Source of the DNA: Peptoniphilaceae bacterium
GTDB lineage: Bacteria > Bacillota > Clostridia > Tissierellales > Peptoniphilaceae
DNA: 48,081 bases
Direction of reading: 5' to 3'
NCBI GenBank assembly: GCA_910589545.1
Contig: CAJUSY010000007.1
Span: forward strand, 1-48,081
Translations under genes and position numbers: made by a program
In this document: one piece after another, positions 15,066 through 21,580 of the stretch
How positions within the stretch are numbered: the stretch's first letter is position 1
How the letters are laid out: every line of letters starts with the position of its first letter
Notes under the pieces: generated by a model
The model's input: the letters and a program-made list of their open reading frames with translations, nothing else
Database searches by the model: none
What the model was told of the DNA's origin: nothing

Positions 15066-16463
15066 TTAAAACTCCATTTCTTTATTAACAAATTCTATAA
15101 TTTCTTCAACTGTCATTCTTTTTTGTTCCATAGTATCTCTATCTCTGATAGTAACGGTATTATCTTCTAAAGTATCAAAATCTATCGTTACACAATATGG
15201 AGTTCCTGCTTCGTCTTCTCTTCTGTATCTCTTACCAATTGAACCAGCATCATCAAAATGAGTCATGAAATTCTTAGCTAATTCATTATAAACTTCCATT
15301 GCCTTATCATTTAATTTTTTAGTTAAAGGAAGAACTGCAACTTTATATGCCGCTAATGCAGGATGAATTTTTAAAACAGTTCTTGTAGAGTTGTCTTCTA
15401 ATTGTTCTTCTTCATAAGCATCACATAAAAAAGTTAAAAACATTCTGTCCACTCCTACAGACGGTTCTATACAATATGGAATATATTTTTCGTTTGTTGT
15501 TGGATCCATATATTCTAGTTTTTCTCCTGAACCTTCGCTGTGTTTAGACAAATCATAATCTGTTCTATCAGCAATTCCCCATAATTCGCCCCATCCAAAT
15601 GGGAATAGATACTCAAAGTCAGTAGTTGCGTTAGAATAGAATGACAATTCTTCTTGTTCGTGATCTCTAAGTCTTAAATTTTCTTCTTTCATACCCAAAT
15701 TCAACAAGAATTCCTTGCAGAAATTTCTCCAGTAATCAAACCATTCCAAATCAGTACCTGGTTCACAGAAGAATTCTAATTCCATTTGTTCAAATTCTCT
15801 TGTTCTAAAAATAAAGTTACCAGGAGTGATTTCATTTCTGAATGATTTACCTATTTGACCAATACCGAAGGGAATTTTCTTTCTTGAAGTTCTTTGAACA
15901 TTTTTAAAGTTTACAAAAATACCTTGGGCAGTTTCAGGTCTCAAATAAATCTCAGATTTATTATCCTCAGTAACGCCTTGAAATGTTTTAAACATTAAAT
16001 TGAATTTTCTAATATCTGTAAAGTTGTGTTTACCACATTCTGGACATTTAATATCTTCTTTTTCTATAATATCTAGTAATTCTTGCTCTGATTTCCCATC
16101 TAATCCATTTATCTCTTCATTTTTTTCATTCTTGAAATAATCTTCAATTAGTTTATCAGCTCTGAATCTAGATTTACATTCTTTACAGTCTATTAATGGA
16201 TCCGAAAATCCACCAACATGACCAGAAACAACCCAAGTTTGAGGATTCATTAATATTGCAGCATCCAAGCCAACGTTGTATGAACTTTGTTGGATGAATT
16301 TTTTCCACCAAGCTTTTTTTATATTATTTTTAATCTCTACACCTAAAGAACCATAGTCCCAAGTATTTGATAATCCACCGTAAATCTCACTGCCTGGGAA
16401 TATTATTCCTCTTGACTTACATAAGCTTACTATTTTTTCCATAGTTTTGTCTTCGTTTTTCAT
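15066..16463 (-). CDS. glyS: Glycyl-tRNA synthetase, alpha2 type
   Basis: A 465-residue class II synthetase of the single-chain (eukaryote-like, alpha2) type. The N-terminus has the SRGIIFPGSEIYGGL and TWDYGSLGVEIKNNIKKAWW segments. A Cys-rich insert (CKECKSRF ... CPECGKHNF) is a probable zinc site. Motif 2 is RPETAQGIF ... GKSFRNEI, motif 3 is EPSVGVDR. The anticodon-binding domain covers about 365-465. The ATG at 16463 follows GGAGGG; a longer in-frame start would sit upstream of that Shine-Dalgarno. It is preceded by a Gly T-box riboswitch and followed within 4 nt by glutamate dehydrogenase. Confidence 0.96.
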   Translation of the reverse strand: MKNEDKTMEKIVSLCKSRGIIFPGSEIYGGLSNTWDYGSLGVEIKNNIKKAWWKKFIQQSSYNVGLDAAILMNPQTWVVSGHVGGFSDPLIDCKECKSRFRADKLIEDYFKNEKNEEINGLDGKSEQELLDIIEKEDIKCPECGKHNFTDIRKFNLMFKTFQGVTEDNKSEIYLRPETAQGIFVNFKNVQRTSRKKIPFGIGQIGKSFRNEITPGNFIFRTREFEQMELEFFCEPGTDLEWFDYWRNFCKEFLLNLGMKEENLRLRDHEQEELSFYSNATTDFEYLFPFGWGELWGIADRTDYDLSKHSEGSGEKLEYMDPTTNEKYIPYCIEPSVGVDRMFLTFLCDAYEEEQLEDNSTRTVLKIHPALAAYKVAVLPLTKKLNDKAMEVYNELAKNFMTHFDDAGSIGKRYRREDEAGTPYCVTIDFDTLEDNTVTIRDRDTMEQKRMTVEEIIEFVNKEMEF

Positions 16464-16488
16464 AAAACCCTCCATATTTTTGAATAAT

Positions 16489-16655
16489 AAAAAATCCCCG
16501 AAGTAAAACTTCAGGGACGAAATGATTTTTCCGCGGTTCCACCCTAATTATGATAAACATCACTCTTAGAATCATTAGCTCCAGATTGCCGTTATAACTC
16601 GTTAATTTTCACCACGCATTAACTCTCTGTAATTGTTATATTATTTATCCTTCTA
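16489..16655 (-). ncRNA. T-box riboswitch leader, glycine-specific
   Basis: The minus strand contains the T-box core AGGGTGGAACCGCGG (16545-16531), the hallmark sequence that pairs with the tRNA acceptor end. Upstream is a Stem I region with ACAGAGAG and a GTGAAAA segment. A GGC triplet at 16590-16588, followed by A and then CTGGAG, sits where the specifier is expected and matches glycine. A terminator (16495-16517) follows, then glyS. Uncharged tRNA-Gly should stabilise the antiterminator. The specifier assignment is by position and not by folding. Confidence 0.92.
16495..16517 (-). terminator. T-box leader terminator
   Basis: Stem TCCCTGAAG / CTTCGGGGA (one G-U pair, 5-nt loop) followed by six or seven Ts on the minus strand. 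It competes with the antiterminator made from the T-box core. Confidence 0.88.
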
Positions 16656-16676
16656 CGCTTTTCAATATTCATATAC

Positions 16677-16705
16677 ATTTTATCATAAATTTACAAAAAT
16701 GTTAA
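16677..16705 (-). promoter_or_regulatory. Sigma-A promoter of the glyS T-box leader
   Basis: Minus-strand -35 TTAACA (16705-16700), 17 bp, -10 TAAAAT (16682-16677) with a TG one base upstream. It overlaps the last codons of the SRAP gene. Confidence 0.7.
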
Positions 16706-17275
16706 TTGACTGTCTGATAAATTTTCCATATCTAAGTCAATAAAACTTTTTATTAAATATTCATGGATTTCTTCAGGGTTTTCTCCGTGCAAATAAGTTT
16801 GTTCGAATTGTTTAGGCAATATAATAGGCATTCTTGTATGAATTTTCGAAATTGCACCTTTAGATTCTGTTGTAAGAATACTAATATGACATATACTGGT
16901 CTCTTGACTTTTATATTCTCTGTAAATTCCGGCAATTGAAAAAACTTTTTGATTGGAAACAGATAATCTATACTTATCTTTGTTTATTTTACTCCATTCG
17001 AAAAAAGCAGTTGCTGGAACTAAGCATCTCCTATTCTCAAAGTCTTCCTTAAAAAACTTTGAAGAATAAATTTTTTCAATTCTAGAATTAATGATGGACT
17101 TTTTGATAAAATCAACATCAATACCCCATCTCATGTAATTAAAATCAGTAGTTAATGTAAGAATTTGTTGACCCGGATATAGCTCTTCTTTTGGATTAAA
17201 CTTGGTTATTTGCTTTTTATTGTATCTTTTTAATAAATCAAGTTTACTAATATTCAGTTCAAACCTAGAACACAA
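16691..17275 (-). CDS. SRAP protein (HMCES/YedK family), abasic-site crosslinker
   Basis: About 194 residues of the SOS-response-associated peptidase family, which forms a thiazolidine crosslink with abasic sites in single-stranded DNA through Cys2. Conserved features visible are CSRFEL at the N-terminus, CLVPATAFFEW (Glu active-site region), FSIAGIY, ILTTESKGAISKIHTRMPIIL (His of the HxRMP motif), and the tail. I place the start at the TTG at 17275, because it puts the catalytic Cys at position 2 (M-C-S-R-F), and AGAGGTGA lies 5 nt upstream. The GTG at 17284 would bury Cys at position 5 and overlap that Shine-Dalgarno. It follows the lgt terminator, so it may rely on read-through. Confidence 0.88.
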   Translation of the reverse strand: MCSRFELNISKLDLLKRYNKKQITKFNPKEELYPGQQILTLTTDFNYMRWGIDVDFIKKSIINSRIEKIYSSKFFKEDFENRRCLVPATAFFEWSKINKDKYRLSVSNQKVFSIAGIYREYKSQETSICHISILTTESKGAISKIHTRMPIILPKQFEQTYLHGENPEEIHEYLIKSFIDLDMENLSDSQLTFL

Positions 17276-17302
17276 ATAAATCACCTCTTAAAAATTCTTA
17301 AA

Positions 17303-17331
17303 AAGTCAGATGATTACATCTCATCTGACTT
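17303..17331 (-). terminator. Terminator of lgt, overlapping its last codons
   Basis: A perfect 11-bp stem (AAGTCAGATGA / TCATCTGACTT), followed on the minus strand by TTTTT. The 5' arm encodes the final codons of lgt (S-D-E-M region, before the stop at 17314), so the terminator is partly coding. Confidence 0.85.
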
Positions 17332-18060
17332 AATAATACCTTTTTTATATTTAATTTGTAAAATTATTCCGAAAATCACAATTGCTATGCTCACCAATTG
17401 GCTTACTCTTAAAGCACCAATGTATAAGCTATCAGTTCGTAATCCTTCCACGAAAAATCTCAATATTCCATATAAAATCATGTATAAACTTGTGATATGT
17501 CCATCGAACTTTTTCTTGTTTTTAAAAATATAAACCAAGAATAAAAAAATTATAAAATCTCCTAAAGATTCGTACAAAAATGTTGGATGAACTTTAACTC
17601 CATCAATTGTAATCGCCCATGGAAGGTTAGTTGGAGTTCCGTAGGCTTCTTTATTAATAAAATTACCCCATCTACCAATCGCTTGGCCTAGTGCTATCGC
17701 TGGCATGAAAACATCTACTATTTTTAAAAATTTCAGATTTTTCTTTTTACAAATAACATAACAAGTAATAACTGCGGCAATTATTCCACCGTAAATCGCC
17801 AATCCGCCACCACGTATATCTATAATTTCTCGTAAATTTTTCGAATAATAATCCCACTCAAATATCACATAGTAAGCCCTAGCTCCGACAATCGCAAGAG
17901 GAAGTGCCCATACTAAAATATCAAGTATGGTATTTTCTGAAATATTTTCTATCTTAGCTAATTTTACGGCTACTACATAACCCAAAACCACCCCTAAAGA
18001 AATCAATATTCCATACCACATTATGTCTATTCCAAAAATAGAAAAAGCTACTCTGTCCAT
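17314..18060 (-). CDS. lgt: Prolipoprotein diacylglyceryl transferase
   Basis: A 248-residue integral membrane enzyme with about seven hydrophobic segments. The Lgt signature is ALGQAIGRWGNFINKEAYG near 123-141. Conserved GARAYYV and RGGGLAIYGG segments lie upstream, and a HPTFLYES motif downstream. It transfers diacylglyceryl from phosphatidylglycerol to the lipobox Cys of prolipoproteins, such as the ABC binding protein and ZnuA in this window. It starts 2 nt after the yebC stop and ends the hflX-yigZ-nadE-yebC-lgt gene string. Its 3' end doubles as a terminator stem. Confidence 0.97.
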   Translation of the reverse strand: MDRVAFSIFGIDIMWYGILISLGVVLGYVVAVKLAKIENISENTILDILVWALPLAIVGARAYYVIFEWDYYSKNLREIIDIRGGGLAIYGGIIAAVITCYVICKKKNLKFLKIVDVFMPAIALGQAIGRWGNFINKEAYGTPTNLPWAITIDGVKVHPTFLYESLGDFIIFLFLVYIFKNKKKFDGHITSLYMILYGILRFFVEGLRTDSLYIGALRVSQLVSIAIVIFGIILQIKYKKGIIKSDEM

Positions 18061-18062
18061 TA

Positions 18063-18788
18063 TTATTCGTTGTCCCAGTTGTGACTTACTTGTTGAACAT
18101 CATCACTATCTTCAAGATTATCAATTAATTTTTCCATTTTATCGATATTTGCTTCATCGTTTATTTTAATATAATTTGATGGTTCGTATACCAAATCAGA
18201 TTTGATGAATTTGTATCCTTTATCTAATAATGTATCTCTTACTTGCGCAAAATCTTCCATAGCTGTGTTAATTACAAAAACTCCATCTTCAGCTTCAAAA
18301 TCTTCTGCTCCTGCATCTAAGCTATCCATCATAACCTCTTCTTCATCTAAAGATTCTGCGTCAATTAATAACAGCCCTTTTCTTTGGAACATAAATGATA
18401 CTGAACCATTTTGGCCGAGATTTCCCCCAAATTTATCAAAATAGTGTCTAACATCTGATGCCGTTCTATTTCTGTTATCAGTCAAGCATTCAACTATAAC
18501 AGCTACTCCTTCTGGGCCGTATCCTTCGTATACAATATTTTCGTAGTTTGCAGAATCTGCGTCACCACTTGCTTTTTTGATTGCCCTATCAATGTTGTCG
18601 TTTGGCATGTTTTCTGCACGAGCTTTTTCTATTACAGATTTTAAACTAGGATTGTATTCTGGATCTGCTCCACCTTCTCTAACAGCGACAGTTATTGCTC
18701 TTGCCATTTTTGTGAATACTTTTCCTCTTCTCGCATCTTCACTACCTTTTTTATTTTTTATTTTACTCCATTTATTATGTCCTGACAT
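18063..18788 (-). CDS. yebC: YebC/PmpR-family regulator
   Basis: A 241-residue YebC/TACO1-type protein starting MSGHNKWSKIKNKKGSEDARRGKVF. It contains KARAENMPNDNIDRAIKK, the YEGYGPEGVAVIVECLTDNRNRT region split over about 80-105, and GCVSFMFQRKG-like GSVSFMF. The family binds DNA as a regulator or, as shown for some members, helps ribosomes translate proline-rich stretches. Which role applies here is unknown. AAGGATG precedes the ATG. It lies 12 nt after nadE and 2 nt before lgt, so is co-transcribed. Confidence 0.95.
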   Translation of the reverse strand: MSGHNKWSKIKNKKGSEDARRGKVFTKMARAITVAVREGGADPEYNPSLKSVIEKARAENMPNDNIDRAIKKASGDADSANYENIVYEGYGPEGVAVIVECLTDNRNRTASDVRHYFDKFGGNLGQNGSVSFMFQRKGLLLIDAESLDEEEVMMDSLDAGAEDFEAEDGVFVINTAMEDFAQVRDTLLDKGYKFIKSDLVYEPSNYIKINDEANIDKMEKLIDNLEDSDDVQQVSHNWDNE

Positions 18789-18800
18789 AAAATCACATCC

Positions 18801-19526
18801 TTAATATTTATTTCTATCGAACTCAAATGATTTCGCAAATTTTCTTTTATGTTCGCTTTGTTTAATTTTTTTATCAATCAATTTTTTTGACTTAGTTTCA
18901 GAATTATTCATCAAATAATTATCTAGCTCTTCGTAAGTAAATCCAAACTCATCTTCATCTGTTTGACCTTCCCACAAACCAGCGCTAGGTTTTTTATTAA
19001 TAATTACATCTGGAACGCCTAAAACTTTTGCCATTTCGAAAATATCTGTTTTATACAAATTCAAAAGTGGCATAAGATCAGCTCCACTGTCGCCGTATTT
19101 TGTAAAATATCCAGTCATAAATTCGGAACGATTTGATCCAGATAATACCATATATCCATTATTTTGTGCATAATAGTACAACGTCAACATTCTAAGTCTT
19201 GGCTTAATGTTTGATGCAGCCATTTCTACAGAAGTTTTTTCAAAAGTTTGTATCAAAGCATCGTATCCATCATTCAAATCGACTTTTTTGCAATTCAAAT
19301 CAATCGCTTCTGCTAATATTCTAGCATCTTCTTCGTCTTTTGGATTGCTTTTTATCGGCATAATCAAACCTAATGCGTTATCTCCAAAAGCTTTTTTGCA
19401 CAAACACGCTAATACAGCGCTGTCGATTCCACCGCTAATTCCAAAAACAGCTCCTTTTAAATTAGCTGATTCGACTTCTTCTTTTATCCATTTTGTTATA
19501 TCTTCACATAATTTTGCGTAATTCAT
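18801..19526 (-). CDS. nadE: NH3-dependent NAD synthetase
   Basis: A 241-residue single-domain NAD+ synthetase of the ammonia-dependent type (no N-terminal nitrilase/glutaminase domain). The PP-loop is VFGISGGIDSAVLACLC (27-43). Also present are IKPRLRMLTLYYYAQ, SGSNRSEFMTGYFTKYGDSGADLMP and KKPSAGLWEGQTDEDEFG, all family signatures. It converts deamido-NAD to NAD using ammonia. GAGGGTGG gives the ribosome binding site. It is in the middle of the hflX-to-lgt gene string. Confidence 0.97.
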   Translation of the reverse strand: MNYAKLCEDITKWIKEEVESANLKGAVFGISGGIDSAVLACLCKKAFGDNALGLIMPIKSNPKDEEDARILAEAIDLNCKKVDLNDGYDALIQTFEKTSVEMAASNIKPRLRMLTLYYYAQNNGYMVLSGSNRSEFMTGYFTKYGDSGADLMPLLNLYKTDIFEMAKVLGVPDVIINKKPSAGLWEGQTDEDEFGFTYEELDNYLMNNSETKSKKLIDKKIKQSEHKRKFAKSFEFDRNKY

Positions 19527-19565
19527 TTTAATCCACCCTCAAATTTTATCACAATTTACATCATT

Positions 19566-20210
19566 TTAAAATATTAACTTACCATTTAAAGATGATTGGT
19601 AAGTAAATTCAATCATTTTAAACTTTATGTTATCGCTTGTTAAATCAATTAACTTATTTTCTATTTCTTCGTATTTATCTTCATCTAATAAAATATCAAA
19701 AACCACTTTTTCTGAATATTGCTTGTCAGCTACGTAAATATCATTATTCATCAAAAAATTTTCAATACTTCCAACATTGGTGTAATCAAATTCTATCTGA
19801 AAATTTCTAAATATTTTCTTATCTACAATAACCGACTCATTCAAACACTCACTAGAAGCTCTTGTGTATGCTCTTATAAGACCACCAGCTCCAAGTTTAA
19901 TTCCGCCGTAGTATCTTGTAACAACAACGCAAACATTAGTCAAATCTTCTTTTTTAATTACTTCAAGAATTGGAATCCCTGCTGTTTGTGAAGGCTCACC
20001 GTCGTCATCAAATCTCTGAATTAATTTGTCCTCTCCAATGATATATGCAGAGCAATTATGAGTTGCATCATGATATTTTGTTTTTATACTATCCACAAAA
20101 TCCAAAGCTTCTTCTTCTGATTCCACAAACTTACAATTTCCGATAAATTCTGATTTGTTGATTACAAAAGAAAAAGGTACGCTTTTGTGAATACTTCTAT
20201 AATTTTTCAT
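19566..20210 (-). CDS. yigZ: YigZ/IMPACT family protein (UPF0029)
   Basis: A 214-residue protein of the IMPACT/YigZ family. Conserved parts are FIGNCKFVESEEEALDFV, KYHDATHNCSAYIIG, DDGEPSQTAGIPIL and VVTRYYGGIKLGAGGLIRAYT, followed by a C-terminal DUF1949-like ferredoxin fold (about 140-214). Eukaryotic IMPACT regulates Gcn2; the bacterial role is not well defined. Its ATG overlaps the end of hflX by 14 nt with GAGGAA before it, suggesting translational coupling. Confidence 0.95.
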   Translation of the reverse strand: MKNYRSIHKSVPFSFVINKSEFIGNCKFVESEEEALDFVDSIKTKYHDATHNCSAYIIGEDKLIQRFDDDGEPSQTAGIPILEVIKKEDLTNVCVVVTRYYGGIKLGAGGLIRAYTRASSECLNESVIVDKKIFRNFQIEFDYTNVGSIENFLMNNDIYVADKQYSEKVVFDILLDEDKYEEIENKLIDLTSDNIKFKMIEFTYQSSLNGKLIF

Positions 20211-21453
20211 ATATAAATTCCTCGTATTTTTCTATCTCCGATTCAGAAATCTCAACCACAAGGCTAACATCTTCATTGTTGTATGACACATCTTCACATT
20301 TAAAATTTTGTAAAATTGTGTTCAGAACGTCCTGATGATCGTAGTCAAATCTCATTTTAACACATTTGTAATTGCCATATAATTCTTCTTGAATTTTGTA
20401 CAATAACATTTCGATGTCTTCATCGTTAAAAGCTGATATCTTAACTTTATTTTCCAAATTATACGGGAAAATCACGTTAGGATTTTTATCAGATTTATTG
20501 AATACCGTAACCATGGGTTTGTCCAATACTTTTAATTCTTTTAATATATCCATTGTTGTAGTTATTTGATTGTCCAAATCAGAACTTGAAGAATCTAATA
20601 TAAATAAAATCAAGTCAGAATGTTTCAAATCCAACAACGTTGACTTAAATGCTTCGATTAAATCTGTTGGAATATCTTTAATAAATCCAACGGTATCTAT
20701 TACAAGGCATTGTTTTTTATTTGGTAATGTACATTTTCTCAAAGTAGTGTCCAGTGTTTTAAATAGTAAATCCTCTGTTTCAAACTCTTCCGTGTACTTA
20801 TCTTTGTAGAAATTCACCAATTTGTTGGACAAAGTAGACTTACCAGCATTTGTGTATCCAACCATACTCACCATTTTTATATCTGATTTTAGTCTTTGTT
20901 TTCTCATGTTTTCTTGACTTTTATCAATACTTTTTAATTCTCGTTTTATATTGTCAATTTTCTTTTGGATAGTTCTTCTATCTACTTCAAGTTTTGTTTC
21001 CCCAGGACCCCTAGTTCCAATCCCACCACCAGTTCTGGATAAGTGATCTCTGAATCCAATTAATCTTGGAAGTCTGTATTTGTATTCTGCAAGTTCAACT
21101 TGTAGCACACTTTGTTTTGTTTTAGCTCTACTTGCAAATATATCTAAAATTAAATTTGTTTTGTCTACTATTTTAAGTCCAGTTATATCTTCCAAGTTTT
21201 TTATATTTGAACCATATAGTTCTACATTAAATATCAAAGTTGTTACGTCCATTTTTTCTGCAGCATCTTTAATCTCCAGACATTTCCCTTTTCCTATGTA
21301 ATATTTTGAATCAATAAAGTTTTTTCTAACTTCTGAAATTGCGCAGACTTCACCGCCAGAAGATTCAATCAAACTTTCCATTTCTTTTATATCTTCATCG
21401 TTTATTTTTTTGTTTTTAAATTCAAAATAAACTAAAATTGTTTTTTCTTTCAT
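20197..21453 (-). CDS. hflX: Ribosome-associated GTPase HflX
   Basis: A 418-residue HflX. The N-terminal nucleotide-binding domain is about 1-175 and includes ELAEYKYRLPRLIG and the Gly-rich GGIGTRGPGETKLEVDRR. The G domain has G1 GYTNAGKSTL, G3 DTVGF and G4 NKSD. HflX binds the 50S/70S ribosome and rescues stalled or hibernating ribosomes. The ATG at 21453 follows AAAGGAG closely. An upstream in-frame extension of 92 codons has unlike composition, covers the promoter and has no conserved start, so I rejected it. It is divergent from the PBP gene and first in a five-gene string ending at lgt. Confidence 0.95.
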   Translation of the reverse strand: MKEKTILVYFEFKNKKINDEDIKEMESLIESSGGEVCAISEVRKNFIDSKYYIGKGKCLEIKDAAEKMDVTTLIFNVELYGSNIKNLEDITGLKIVDKTNLILDIFASRAKTKQSVLQVELAEYKYRLPRLIGFRDHLSRTGGGIGTRGPGETKLEVDRRTIQKKIDNIKRELKSIDKSQENMRKQRLKSDIKMVSMVGYTNAGKSTLSNKLVNFYKDKYTEEFETEDLLFKTLDTTLRKCTLPNKKQCLVIDTVGFIKDIPTDLIEAFKSTLLDLKHSDLILFILDSSSSDLDNQITTTMDILKELKVLDKPMVTVFNKSDKNPNVIFPYNLENKVKISAFNDEDIEMLLYKIQEELYGNYKCVKMRFDYDHQDVLNTILQNFKCEDVSYNNEDVSLVVEISESEIEKYEEFIYEKL

Positions 21454-21471
21454 TGTTGCTCCTTTATTTAT

Positions 21472-21477
21472 ATTATA
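21472..21477 (-). promoter_or_regulatory. -10 element of the hflX operon
   Basis: Minus-strand TATAAT about 19 nt upstream of the hflX start. The -35 is weak (TTTTAC- or TTTACT-like near 21494-21500). Confidence 0.5.
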
Positions 21478-21543
21478 TAATAATCTGTCTTTAAGTAAAA
21501 TGTACTTCGTATTTCTAGGAATATATGTTGAATCTACACTTTG

Positions 21544-21552
21544 TGGTATAAT
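21544..21552 (+). promoter_or_regulatory. Extended -10 promoter of the PBP gene
   Basis: TGGTATAAT on the plus strand, 28 nt before the ATG. The same extended form (TGTGGTATAAT) occurs at the folate leader. It is divergent from the hflX promoter. Confidence 0.65.
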
Positions 21553-21580
21553 AGTGTATATATATTTTATGGAGGAATTT

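Noticed and set aside
21500..21580. 27 extra N-terminal codons for the PBP
   Set aside because: They overlap the promoter; GGAGGA points to the ATG at 21581.
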